Source of the DNA: Sinomicrobium oceani
GTDB lineage: Bacteria; Bacteroidota; Bacteroidia; Flavobacteriales; Flavobacteriaceae
DNA length: 64,000 nt
Direction of reading: 5' to 3'
Assembly (NCBI RefSeq): GCF_900119185.1
Contig: NZ_FPJE01000010.1
Location: 62,001 to 126,000 of the forward strand
The translations under genes were made by a program, and so were the position numbers. Under the pieces are notes generated by a model, which worked only from the letters and a program-made list of their open reading frames with translations, was not told the DNA's origin and searched no databases. Below, piece after piece: positions 25,226 through 33,224 of the stretch. Position 1 is the first letter of the stretch. The number at the start of each line of letters is the position of its first letter.

Positions 25226-25916
25226 GGTTTTTGTGGTTTTCGGAAAATTTAAAAAAGAGGAAGACATTCCACAAGATCATTTCGTATCCATACACAGCAT
25301 CTTCTATAGGAATAGTCAGTATCCGTATTCCCATAAATGCATCGGGATTGTAATTGACGATGGCTTCTTCGATCCCTGTACCGGTAAGCACGCCGTTGAC
25401 GATAAGAAAGGGGAGAAGCAGTATCATATACACCAGGGATACCTTGGTGATCCCGTCGAATTTCAGAACAAATTTCAGCAGGGCCAGAGAGAGTCCCGTA
25501 GTCAGAAAAGTCAAAAGGGTATAATCCTTATCGCTGTGGATAACGGCGATGGCCAGACATAGCAAAATCGCGAAGAAAATGCCGTAACGGGCAGCGGGTC
25601 TGTCTTTTTTGAGATTCAGGAACTTGTCCAGGTAGTAATAGGTGAATACACAGGAAAACGGTATACAGATAAAAAAGAGCCATTCTTCCACAGGGAGTCC
25701 CAGCATACGCCACCCGGCGAGGTAACGGTCATTGAACCACCATATTCCTTCTGCAGTAAACCAGGCATCCCACAGAATAAACGGTATGGCTACACTGACA
25801 CCTGCTTTCAGAAAGGGGACAAAATACCTGTCGAACCTGATTTTAGGATGAAAAGAATAGATAAAACAGATGATAATGGTAAAGAAATTAACGGCAAAAT
25901 ACAGGTACTTCTCCAT
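25218..25916 (-). CDS. crtY: Lycopene beta-cyclase, fused CrtYc/CrtYd type
   Basis: 232 residues with about seven hydrophobic helices. It belongs to the heterodimer-derived membrane cyclases: the two halves each carry a conserved acidic motif, LPVEEWLFFICIPF in the first and IPIEDAVYGYEMILW in the second, so the protein looks like a natural CrtYc-CrtYd fusion. It would cyclise both ends of lycopene to beta-carotene in the inner membrane. It is one base from crtZ and overlaps the photolyase gene. This cyclase type is common in flavobacteria. The N-terminal half also has FTAEGIWWFNDRYLAGWR, expected for the family. I use crtY in the broad sense. Confidence 0.9.
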   Translation of the reverse strand: MEKYLYFAVNFFTIIICFIYSFHPKIRFDRYFVPFLKAGVSVAIPFILWDAWFTAEGIWWFNDRYLAGWRMLGLPVEEWLFFICIPFSCVFTYYYLDKFLNLKKDRPAARYGIFFAILLCLAIAVIHSDKDYTLLTFLTTGLSLALLKFVLKFDGITKVSLVYMILLLPFLIVNGVLTGTGIEEAIVNYNPDAFMGIRILTIPIEDAVYGYEMILWNVFLFFKFSENHKNHG

Positions 25917-25917
25917 A

Positions 25918-26370
25918 TTATACCTTTTTCATGTACATCCGGAAATACTTGACGGGCACCCAGAGAAAACCAAAACATTCACCCTCTTCTTTCCCGGTAT
26001 GCTTGTGATGTTGCTTATGTGCACGTCGGATACCCAGCAGGTAAGGGCTTTTGGTATTGCGAAATATCCGTATGCGCTGATGTATAAAGATATCGTGTAC
26101 CAGAAAATAAGCCAGTCCGTAAAGCGTGATCCCCAGACCTATGTAAAACCAGTAATTAAAGCCGTGTAAAGAACCGTAAAACATCATACCTATGGCCGGT
26201 ATGGCAAAGATCAGGAAAAAATAATCGTTCCGCTCCATGGTTCCGGTATGACTTTTATCGTGATGATCCCTATGGAGGGTCCACAAGAATCCGTGCATGA
26301 CATACTTGTGGGTGAGCCATGTGATCCCTTCCATTAAAAAAAATGTAACAAGTACGATCAGTACATTCAT
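25918..26370 (-). CDS. crtZ: Beta-carotene 3-hydroxylase (CrtZ), fatty-acid-hydroxylase superfamily
   Basis: 150 residues, about four membrane helices. All diiron histidine boxes are present: HKYVMHG, HRDHHDKSH, HDIFIHQR and RRAHKQHHKH. This enzyme hydroxylates the beta-ionone rings of beta-carotene to give zeaxanthin. The start overlaps the SRPBCC gene stop by 4 bases and the stop is one base before crtY. With CrtI, CrtB and the cyclase in the same operon, zeaxanthin is the expected end product; no ketolase is visible here. Confidence 0.95.
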   Translation of the reverse strand: MNVLIVLVTFFLMEGITWLTHKYVMHGFLWTLHRDHHDKSHTGTMERNDYFFLIFAIPAIGMMFYGSLHGFNYWFYIGLGITLYGLAYFLVHDIFIHQRIRIFRNTKSPYLLGIRRAHKQHHKHTGKEEGECFGFLWVPVKYFRMYMKKV

Positions 26371-26846
26371 AACGCAGTATTTTTTGAACTCTTTTTATTA
26401 AAACGGTCTTCCAGGATTTGTTGCCTGTAGTCGAATATACGATTTAGTTTGCGTTTTACCACGAGACGGTGCATCCATCGGCCAAGTATCCCGAAAGGGA
26501 GTTTGTACTGCACCGTGTCCCTGGCCAGCACGCCTTTTTCGTTCGGAATAAATTCGTGAAAGTGATTCCAAATCGCATAGGGCCCCTTTTTCTGAAAATC
26601 CGTAAAGCTATGTCCTTCGTTCACCTGTGTAATCTCCGTTTGCCAGTGGAGTTTTATACCGAGCAGGGGAGATACCTTATAGTCGATAAGCATCCCTTCA
26701 AACATTTCGGACTGAGGTTCGGAAATGATGGTAAAACCCATATCGTCCGGAGTGATATCCGGGAGGTTCCCGGGGTCGGAGAAAAATCTCCAGGCTGTTT
26801 CCCGGTCGCAATACAACTGTTGTTCTCTGTGCAATACATATATCAT
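26367..26846 (-). CDS. SRPBCC-family (START/Bet v 1-like) protein of the carotenoid operon
   Basis: 159 residues with no signal peptide. LHREQQLYCDRETAWRFFSD and DFQKKGPYAIWNHFHEFIPN fit the cyclase/dehydrase-like SRPBCC fold, a hydrophobic-ligand pocket. Family members of this kind (ligand-binding or coenzyme Q-binding-like) are often found beside carotenoid genes in flavobacteria. It overlaps both neighbours by 4 bases (ATGA type). A role in shuttling or sequestering carotenoid intermediates is plausible but not shown by sequence; no catalytic residue is evident. Confidence 0.85.
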   Translation of the reverse strand: MIYVLHREQQLYCDRETAWRFFSDPGNLPDITPDDMGFTIISEPQSEMFEGMLIDYKVSPLLGIKLHWQTEITQVNEGHSFTDFQKKGPYAIWNHFHEFIPNEKGVLARDTVQYKLPFGILGRWMHRLVVKRKLNRIFDYRQQILEDRFNKKSSKNTAL

Positions 26847-27340
26847 GGTACCATCGTATTTTTTTCTTCCCGAGTCAGCAGCGCTGCATTTTCCATGTAA
26901 CTTATGATAAAATGCCGTAATTCCGGGTCGGAGATACGGTGAAAATAGCTCAGAATAAATTCCTTGTCCGCTGCTATATCCGATTTATATTGAAGAATGC
27001 CCGGAATTTCCTGTTGAACGGACATACGTATAAATCGGATTTCCACAATATCGGGAGCCCGCCTTACGGCTTCTTCAAGGTTGTTTTTTCCCTCCGAAAA
27101 AGTTTTCAGTTTTTTGAAGGGGTTAAAAAAGTGTTTGGCCCTGATGATCTGAAAAGCTCCGAGATAAGCCAATGCAAGGTTATTGTCCGGGATATTACTC
27201 AGGATATCGAGGGTTTCCAGGCAAACGTTTTTGTCAAAAGGAGCCATGGTGTAACGTTCGCGTATATCATGGGGTAACAGGGGGCTCTCTGCGGATAATC
27301 CTTTGGTTAGTATAAAACATACGATAAACATTAATTTCAT
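26843..27340 (-). CDS. Small exported protein of unknown function inside the carotenoid operon
   Basis: 165 residues. An N-terminal signal peptide MKLMFIVCFILTKGLSAES is followed by a helical mature region with TPR-like spacing (LDILSNIPDNNLALAYLGAF, then LKTFSEGKNNLEEAVRRAPD and VEIRFIRMSVQQEIPGILQY). It would therefore be periplasmic. It overlaps crtB and the SRPBCC gene by 4 bases on each side, so it is translated in step with the pathway enzymes. I do not recognise a named family and see no enzymatic motif. It could scaffold membrane-bound pathway enzymes or be a conserved passenger. Confidence 0.75.
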   Translation of the reverse strand: MKLMFIVCFILTKGLSAESPLLPHDIRERYTMAPFDKNVCLETLDILSNIPDNNLALAYLGAFQIIRAKHFFNPFKKLKTFSEGKNNLEEAVRRAPDIVEIRFIRMSVQQEIPGILQYKSDIAADKEFILSYFHRISDPELRHFIISYMENAALLTREEKNTMVP

Positions 27341-28173
27341 ATCATAGCCATTTTGAATTGCAGGTAACTGCTCATCATCAGGGACAGTTTTCTTCCGTTG
27401 TGAATACGCACACGTTGGGCTACGATCTTCTGCGCCGGTGTTTGTTGTATTTTACGAAAGAGGGAAATATAGTAGGTATAGGCGAGATACACCCCGAACT
27501 TAGCCGTATGGGGGAGCATTTTTATACCTTCCAGAGCTTCCCGGAATTCCTGTTCGATCTCGTTTTCGATCTTCGATTTAACCTCACTGTTAAAGGCCTC
27601 CATGTTTACATCGGGAAAATACGTCCTTCCGAGGATGTTGTAATCGTGTTTCAGGTCGCGCAGAAAGTTTACCTTCTGAAAGGCAGAACCGAGCTTCATG
27701 GCATAGGGCTTCAGTTTTTCGTACTCTTTCTTATCGCCTTTGACGAATACCTGCAGGCACATCAATCCTATGACTTCTGCCGAACCGAGAATATACCTGT
27801 CATACAGTTGTGTATTATAGGCTACCTGTTGCAAATCCATTTGCATGCTTTGCAGGAAGGTGTCGATGAGTTCCCGGTCTATACTATATCTGTTTACGGT
27901 TTGCTGGAAAGCATTGATAATGGGGTTCAGCGCAATGTGCTCGTCAAGGGCATAATAGGTTTCCCGGGTTAGTTGTTCCAGAAGTCCTTTCTTGTCGTGA
28001 TCGTGAAAGCTGTCTACGATTTCATCGGCAAGGCGTGCATAGCCATAGATGGCATATATTGCAGGACGTATATCACTTCCAAGAGCAAGGATCCCGAGCG
28101 AAAAACTCGTGCTGTATTTCTTTGTCGTTTCCTGGCATATACGGAAGGATAGCTCATCGAATAATATTTTCAT
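27337..28173 (-). CDS. crtB: Phytoene synthase
   Basis: 278 residues. Trans-isoprenyl diphosphate synthase fold with the two Asp-rich, magnesium-binding motifs: D50-E-I-V-D54 in YARLADEIVD and D173-L-K-H-D177 in VNFLRDLKHD. SAEVIGLMCLQVF and KLGSAFQKVNFLRDL are typical phytoene/squalene-synthase signatures. It condenses two geranylgeranyl diphosphates to phytoene in the cytoplasm or at the membrane face. It overlaps crtI upstream and the unknown exported gene downstream by 4 bases each. No geranylgeranyl diphosphate synthase gene (crtE) is in the window. Confidence 0.96.
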   Translation of the reverse strand: MKILFDELSFRICQETTKKYSTSFSLGILALGSDIRPAIYAIYGYARLADEIVDSFHDHDKKGLLEQLTRETYYALDEHIALNPIINAFQQTVNRYSIDRELIDTFLQSMQMDLQQVAYNTQLYDRYILGSAEVIGLMCLQVFVKGDKKEYEKLKPYAMKLGSAFQKVNFLRDLKHDYNILGRTYFPDVNMEAFNSEVKSKIENEIEQEFREALEGIKMLPHTAKFGVYLAYTYYISLFRKIQQTPAQKIVAQRVRIHNGRKLSLMMSSYLQFKMAMI

Positions 28174-29651
28174 ACCGGTACATGTTTTAGTTGATTAATT
28201 TCTGCAGCCACTATTTTTCCGGAAATAATGGAAGGCGGAACCCCCGGGCCCGGAACGGTGAGCTGACCGGTGTAATAGAGGTTTTTTATTTTACGGTTGC
28301 GTATGGAAGGTTTCAGAACGGCGGTTTGTTTGAGCGTATTGGCCAGTCCGTAAGCATTGCCCTGATAGGCATTGTAGTCTGCGATGAAATCTTTAATACA
28401 GTAACTTCTCTTATAGTCGATCCGCGAGGCCATGGCCGTCATTCCGGTATGCCTTTCCAACCTGGATATCATCTCTTCAAAATACTGTTCCCGGAGTGTT
28501 TCGTTATCCGCTATACCCGTTGCCAAAGGCATGAGGAGGAAGAGGTTTTCATGTCCTTCCGGGGCGACACCGGGATCGGTTTTTGAAGGACAACAAGCGT
28601 AAAAAAGTGGTTTGGAGGGCCATTTCTTATCACGATAGATCTCATGGGCATGCAGATCGAGATCGTTCTCGAAAAACAGCGTGTGATGTTTCAGTCCGGG
28701 AATGCGGGTGTTAAAACCGAGATAATAGATGAGGCAGGAGGGCGCAAATACCCTATTCTGCCAATAGTTCTCCGTATAATTGCGATATTTTTTGTCGAGT
28801 AAGGTTTCCGTATGATGATAGTCGGATGATGCTATGACCGTATCAAAACAGATCTCGTTTCCGTTAACAGTCAGCGAAACGGCTTTATCATCCCTGATAT
28901 TGATTTCGGATACGTGGGCACGGAGATGGAGTTGTGCTCCCTGTTTTTGAGCTACAGCAATCATAGCTTCCGATACTTTATAAAAACCTCCCATAGGATA
29001 CCAGGTACCCAGTCCGTATCCTCCGTAGTTCATCAGGCTGTACATCGCGGGAATGTCGGCAGGTGCAGCCCCGAGAAACAGTACGGGAAACTCCATGAGC
29101 GCTACCAGTTTCGGATGTTTGAAATAATGACGCACATGATTCCGGAAACTGGTGAGCAGATCGAGTTTTAAAGCATTTCTGGCGATTTTCGGCGAAAAAA
29201 ATTCCAGCCACGACAAACAGGGTTTATTTACAAAATCGCGCATGCCGACCTCGTATTTTATACGGGCCTCCTCCATAAATTTGTCCAGTTTCGGACCTGC
29301 ACCTTCTTCCAGGTCTTCAAAAACCCTGCGCATATCCTCATATTTCTCCGGAATAGCCATAAGCCCGTCATTGAAGATCATTTCAAATTGGGGGTCTAAA
29401 GAAACGAGTTTGTAAAAGTGTTCCGGAGAAGTGCCGAAGTCCCTGAAAAAATCTTCGATAATGTCCGGCATCCAGTACCAGCTCGGCCCCATATCGAACG
29501 TATAGCCGTTGGCGGTTGTAAATTGACGGGCACGCCCTCCCGCAATATCATTTTTTTCGAAGATATGTACTTCATGGCCGGCTGCTGCCGTATATGCTGC
29601 GGAGGAAATACCCGAAAACCCCGAACCGATTATGGCAATTTTCTTTTTCAT
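28170..29651 (-). CDS. crtI: Phytoene desaturase (CrtI type)
   Basis: 493 residues. The N-terminal FAD-binding motif is IAIIGSGFSGISSAAYTAAA, followed by HIFEKNDIAGGRARQF. The C-terminal carotenoid-desaturase signature is NLYYTGQLTVPGPGVPPSII. CrtI enzymes take phytoene through four desaturations to lycopene. Central segments (FDMGPSWYWMPDIIEDFFRD, LIYYLGFNTRIPGLKHHTLF) fit the bacterial family. It is the first enzyme gene after marR, 3 bases from the regulator's stop, and overlaps crtB by 4 bases. Confidence 0.97.
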   Translation of the reverse strand: MKKKIAIIGSGFSGISSAAYTAAAGHEVHIFEKNDIAGGRARQFTTANGYTFDMGPSWYWMPDIIEDFFRDFGTSPEHFYKLVSLDPQFEMIFNDGLMAIPEKYEDMRRVFEDLEEGAGPKLDKFMEEARIKYEVGMRDFVNKPCLSWLEFFSPKIARNALKLDLLTSFRNHVRHYFKHPKLVALMEFPVLFLGAAPADIPAMYSLMNYGGYGLGTWYPMGGFYKVSEAMIAVAQKQGAQLHLRAHVSEINIRDDKAVSLTVNGNEICFDTVIASSDYHHTETLLDKKYRNYTENYWQNRVFAPSCLIYYLGFNTRIPGLKHHTLFFENDLDLHAHEIYRDKKWPSKPLFYACCPSKTDPGVAPEGHENLFLLMPLATGIADNETLREQYFEEMISRLERHTGMTAMASRIDYKRSYCIKDFIADYNAYQGNAYGLANTLKQTAVLKPSIRNRKIKNLYYTGQLTVPGPGVPPSIISGKIVAAEINQLKHVPV

Positions 29652-29654
29652 ATA

Positions 29655-30320
29655 TTAATTTTTCCCCGGCAAATATTTATCTTCAACCGTATTCAGCAAT
29701 TCCTGTGCAGAAAGATTTTCACTGTATATGGGATGATGAAATTTATCAAGCTTATCCAGTAACCTTATCAGTTCCATCTTTTCCGGATGTGAAAGGTTGC
29801 CGGTAACGATATTGGTAGCTGTCCGTATCTTGTTCATCTGTTGTTCAAGTGTGTCTTTCCCCTTGGAAGTCAGTGTTATAACACGACTTCTTTTGTCGTC
29901 TGCGGATTTTTTCTGTTCCACCCAGCCGTATTTCAACAAACGCCGGATAATCTGCATTCCGGCCGATTTGTCCTGAATATTCTTCTTGATCAGTTGCATC
30001 TTGGTCATAGGACCGAACGCCATGAGATTGATGAGGTAGATAAATTCTTCCTGAGTGGAGAAATCGGAATCGTAGATAGCAGATTTCGAATAGGTTTTTG
30101 CATAGCGGTTGAGGTGGACCAGCAAAGTATTGATGACACTTTCCGCGCTACGTCCGTTTTCTTTTCCTTCCCAATAGGGCTCCGGTTCTTCCGCAGATTT
30201 CTCTGTGAGGTAAATCCATTTTTTAAATCCTGCTACTCCCGGGCCGTAGCGGTTATACTCCGGAGACTTTTCATAGCTTTCTGCCAGAGAAATTATATGT
30301 CGTATAAAAGTGTAGCCCAT
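29655..30320 (-). CDS. MarR-family winged-helix transcriptional regulator
   Basis: 221 residues, longer than a minimal MarR because of an N-terminal extension of about 80 residues. The winged helix spans roughly 105-165: INLMAFGPMTKMQLIKKNIQ, SAGMQIIRRLLKYGWVEQKK and SADDKRSRVITLTSKGKDTL, the latter including the DxRxxxxxLTxxG wing. As first gene of the carotenoid-photolyase operon, 3 bases before crtI, it probably regulates its own operon. Palindromes at 30340-30355 and 30402-30415 are candidate binding sites. Its inducer is unknown; light-generated oxidants are a guess. Confidence 0.93.
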   Translation of the reverse strand: MGYTFIRHIISLAESYEKSPEYNRYGPGVAGFKKWIYLTEKSAEEPEPYWEGKENGRSAESVINTLLVHLNRYAKTYSKSAIYDSDFSTQEEFIYLINLMAFGPMTKMQLIKKNIQDKSAGMQIIRRLLKYGWVEQKKSADDKRSRVITLTSKGKDTLEQQMNKIRTATNIVTGNLSHPEKMELIRLLDKLDKFHHPIYSENLSAQELLNTVEDKYLPGKN

Positions 30321-30339
30321 AACGCTGTAAAAATAATTT

Positions 30340-30355
30340 AGTATAAAAATATACT
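30340..30355. promoter_or_regulatory. Candidate operator palindrome 1 upstream of marR-crt operon
   Basis: AGTATA and TATACT arms separated by AAAA form a 16-base inverted repeat starting 20 bases before the marR start codon. Size and symmetry suit a MarR-family dimer. The arms are very AT-rich, so chance cannot be ruled out. Confidence 0.45.
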
Positions 30356-30401
30356 TTTATTTTTACAAATTGGTTTGTTTTTATTCTTTTTTGATGTGTA
30401 C

Positions 30402-30415
30402 TACACTTTAGTGTA
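30402..30415. promoter_or_regulatory. Candidate operator palindrome 2 upstream of marR-crt operon
   Basis: TACACT and AGTGTA arms around a TT centre, flanked by two direct copies of GTGTAC (30396-30401 and 30411-30416). It lies 82 bases before the marR start codon, where an activator or a second repressor site could act. Confidence 0.4.
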
Positions 30416-30464
30416 CAAATAGCTGTCCGAATCAGATTTCGGGTATGGCCTCCGATTAGTCGGT

Positions 30465-30506
30465 AAAAAGCCTGTAAAATTCTTTTTTCCGGAACTTTAC
30501 AGGCTT
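30465..30506 (-). terminator. Rho-independent terminator after the glucanase gene
   Basis: A perfect 11-bp stem pairs AAGCCTGTAAA (30468-30478) with TTTACAGGCTT (30496-30506). On the minus strand it ends in a short T-run, matching the end of the chitinase-glucanase unit 29 bases after the stop at 30535. Confidence 0.85.
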
Positions 30507-30534
30507 CTTGTTTAATGGTATTGCTATGTTGATT

Positions 30535-33189
30535 TTACTTGCGGATAAACCTTCGGGTTTTCTCCGTGCCGCCGGCATTCATTTTAAGAATATAAATCCC
30601 GCTTTTGAGATGAGATACATCGATATCCTCCCCGGGTGTGATATTCCGGAAGGGAATGACCAGCCGCCCGTTGATATCAAAAACACCTATAGCTGCTTTC
30701 TCTCCGTCAAACTCCACTTGCAAATGTCCGGGGGTGGGGTTAGGGTAGAGAATACTTTCCGTTTCGGGGGAGGCTTGCTGTTGTGCCACGGTTGAGCCGG
30801 AAGCCTGCGATATGATCCGCCACCAGTTTATGTTCCATCCGCCGCTTTGTGCGTAGATCCCGAAGTTATAGGTGCCGGCGTTGATATACACGTTATGGGA
30901 GACGGTGGTCCAGTTTTGCCATCCTCCTGTGGAGGGGATGCCTACATTACCCAGTACGGTAGCCCCGGCATTGACATCGAGTGATAGCTGTCCGCCTCCG
31001 TTTTCGCTTGCTACCCGGTATTGAATGGTATAGTTGCCGGACGCGGGGATATTGATATTGTTATAAGCCATCCAGTCGCCCGTGTCTATATAACCCACAT
31101 TGAGTCCGCCACCGGAATCTGTGGTGTTTTCGGTTTGCACGCCGCTCATAGTACTGTAATCTTCTGCTTCTATGTGCTGAGAAATGCCGGGGTTACCCCC
31201 ACCACCGCCATTGCGCTGATAAACCCTTACATAATCTACGTATAGTCTGGCCGGAAGTGCACTGTTGTCTACCTGGAAACCCGGCCAGTTTCCGCCTATG
31301 GCCATATTGAGCAGAATGAAAAAATTCTCATGAAATTCGTGGGTACCGTTGACGCCGTTACTGATATCTGCTTCATGATATTGCTGTCCGTCCATAAACC
31401 AGCGGATATAGTTAGCGTCCCACTCCACGCTATACACGTGGTATGCCGTAACATTGGCGGGCGTATCGCCGCCATAGCTCGCGTAATTTCCGTTGTGATC
31501 TTCCCAGTGTATGGTGCCGTGTATTTCGGGGGCAGTATTGATGTGCTCCATGATGTCTATTTCCCCGCATTTGGGCCATCCTACGGACGAAATGCTGTTA
31601 CCGAGCATCCAGAAAGCAGGCCAGGTACCCAGTGCGGAGGGCATGGCTATACGGGCTTCTATTTTTCCGTATTTAAATGATTTCTTTCCCTGTGTTTTCA
31701 TGCGGGCCGAAGTGTAATTATATCCGCCGAAGCTCTCCTGCTTTGCCGTAATGACCAGGGCACCGTTTTCTACGGTAGCATTTTGCGAACGATAGTACTG
31801 GAGTTCGTTATTACCCCAGCCATTACTGCCGTTACCGGTCTCGAAAACCCAGTCCGGACCGATACCGCCCGTAAATTCGTCCTGCCATACCAGTTGCCAG
31901 TCGTCATTGGCAGCATTGTCCGGTGTGGTATGATCCCCGAAACCTATCACTACTTTTTGCGGGTTTGGTGTGTGTACGGAAGAGGAATAATCCCATACGT
32001 CGTCATAGGGAAAGCCGTAGGAAAGATCGTCTATGCTGATCCCCTGCTGATGCCAGAACTTGGCATAATGGTTGCACGGCGACTGGAGGTAGTATTGCGA
32101 ATCGTCGGACCAGTCCTGTTGTCCGACATTGGGAGTGGAAATATCGATAACATGCCTGTTCAGGGCGGCACAGATCTGAGCCTGTACGAGTTTGTCCGTG
32201 GTTCCGTCCTGTACGTCCATATCAAGAACTCCTTTTCCTTCAAACACCTCCTGTGTGGTAGGCCGCCTTGTGATTATGGCCTGCCGTCCCTGGAAACCTC
32301 CGGTAACAGCGGTCATGACCAGTTGTTCCCCTTGTACACGTCCCTGCCATATACCCGCATCACCGGAATCAAAGATCAGGTCTTCTGTGGCATATTTTGC
32401 CCAGACCGCGTCTACATAAGGTTTCATATAGTTTACATAAGGTCCCGGATTGGGCATGGTTCCTACGCTTCCGTCTGCAAAATCCTCGATCTTCCCGGGG
32501 GCTGTAATCTCTTCCGTGGTCGTATCCAGGCATCCCTGGAACTCCGTGGGGACGCTCGAAGGAAATGCAGCGAGAATATCCGTGTGCGAAGCCTGTTCGC
32601 CGACTTTTTTGTAATAACCGTCATTGCCGAACAATTCCATGGTCAGTGGATATTGATAGGAATCGACCCGGGTTGGATTTCCGAAAAAGCCGTATTGATT
32701 ATTGGTCAGTTCAATAATCTCATACTTTATTCCGATGTTGGGGTCCGTAGGATTGGTATAGCTGGGCGATGTGTACCCGCGCTGGGCCCCCGAAGCTCCG
32801 AAAAAATAGAGATAAAGCGGGCTGCCTATGGCGATAAAGACCCGACATCCCTGTATGGGAGGCAGCATAATGGTCTTGTTGGGAATATCGCTCAGGCGTG
32901 TAAAACAGTCGGCGTATTTACCGTCACCTCCCGGGCCGGCATTGCCTCCTACAACAGGGCCTTGTATGGTGTTATAGGATGGCGCCATCGGAAATACGGT
33001 ACTGGTTGCCGTATTTACCCATACATGCTGGCTGGGAACGGCAAGATCTTCGCCCACGACAGCGACATAGAGCTCACTGTCAGGGTAGGGCGAATTATTG
33101 TTGATCGTAAAGGGAACGGTTGTCTGCGCTTTTACCGGGACGCCGGTGAGCATCAGTAAAAGCAGAATGGGGTACAGTATTGTTTTCAT
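30535..33189 (-). CDS. T9SS-secreted GH64-GH16-CBM6 beta-1,3-glucanase
   Basis: 884 residues. Signal peptide MKTILYPILLLLMLTGVPVKA, then a GH64 beta-1,3-glucanase domain (about 25-400; VPFTINNNSPYPDSELYVAV, NRHVIDISTPNVGQQDWSDD, SPCNHYAKFWHQQGISIDDL). A GH16 laminarinase-like domain (about 429-660) has the catalytic signature GEIDIMEH, with nucleophile E543 and acid/base E548. A CBM6 follows (about 670-795; HIEAEDYSTMSGVQTE, NIPASGNYTIQYRVASENGG), then a T9SS type A sorting domain (about 815-884; ILYPNPTPGHLQVEF). Two catalytic domains both target beta-1,3-glucan, one from the thaumatin-like GH64 fold and one from the jelly-roll GH16 fold. The gene is 35 bases after the chitinase on the same strand. 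Exported across the outer membrane; likely substrates are fungal or algal beta-1,3-glucans. Confidence 0.93.
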   Translation of the reverse strand: MKTILYPILLLLMLTGVPVKAQTTVPFTINNNSPYPDSELYVAVVGEDLAVPSQHVWVNTATSTVFPMAPSYNTIQGPVVGGNAGPGGDGKYADCFTRLSDIPNKTIMLPPIQGCRVFIAIGSPLYLYFFGASGAQRGYTSPSYTNPTDPNIGIKYEIIELTNNQYGFFGNPTRVDSYQYPLTMELFGNDGYYKKVGEQASHTDILAAFPSSVPTEFQGCLDTTTEEITAPGKIEDFADGSVGTMPNPGPYVNYMKPYVDAVWAKYATEDLIFDSGDAGIWQGRVQGEQLVMTAVTGGFQGRQAIITRRPTTQEVFEGKGVLDMDVQDGTTDKLVQAQICAALNRHVIDISTPNVGQQDWSDDSQYYLQSPCNHYAKFWHQQGISIDDLSYGFPYDDVWDYSSSVHTPNPQKVVIGFGDHTTPDNAANDDWQLVWQDEFTGGIGPDWVFETGNGSNGWGNNELQYYRSQNATVENGALVITAKQESFGGYNYTSARMKTQGKKSFKYGKIEARIAMPSALGTWPAFWMLGNSISSVGWPKCGEIDIMEHINTAPEIHGTIHWEDHNGNYASYGGDTPANVTAYHVYSVEWDANYIRWFMDGQQYHEADISNGVNGTHEFHENFFILLNMAIGGNWPGFQVDNSALPARLYVDYVRVYQRNGGGGGNPGISQHIEAEDYSTMSGVQTENTTDSGGGLNVGYIDTGDWMAYNNINIPASGNYTIQYRVASENGGGQLSLDVNAGATVLGNVGIPSTGGWQNWTTVSHNVYINAGTYNFGIYAQSGGWNINWWRIISQASGSTVAQQQASPETESILYPNPTPGHLQVEFDGEKAAIGVFDINGRLVIPFRNITPGEDIDVSHLKSGIYILKMNAGGTEKTRRFIRK

Positions 33190-33224
33190 AAGTAGGATTT
33201 TTGGGTTTTAAGATTTTTTAATCG

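Noticed and set aside
25226-25267. Upstream ATG for photolyase
   Set aside because: It would add 14 residues before the conserved MDKINIFWFRRD start and deepen the overlap with the lycopene cyclase gene.
31783-33159. Plus-strand open frame of 458 codons
   Set aside because: It is antisense to the GH64 domain of the glucanase, and its translation is rich in Arg, Gly and Ile without any motif.
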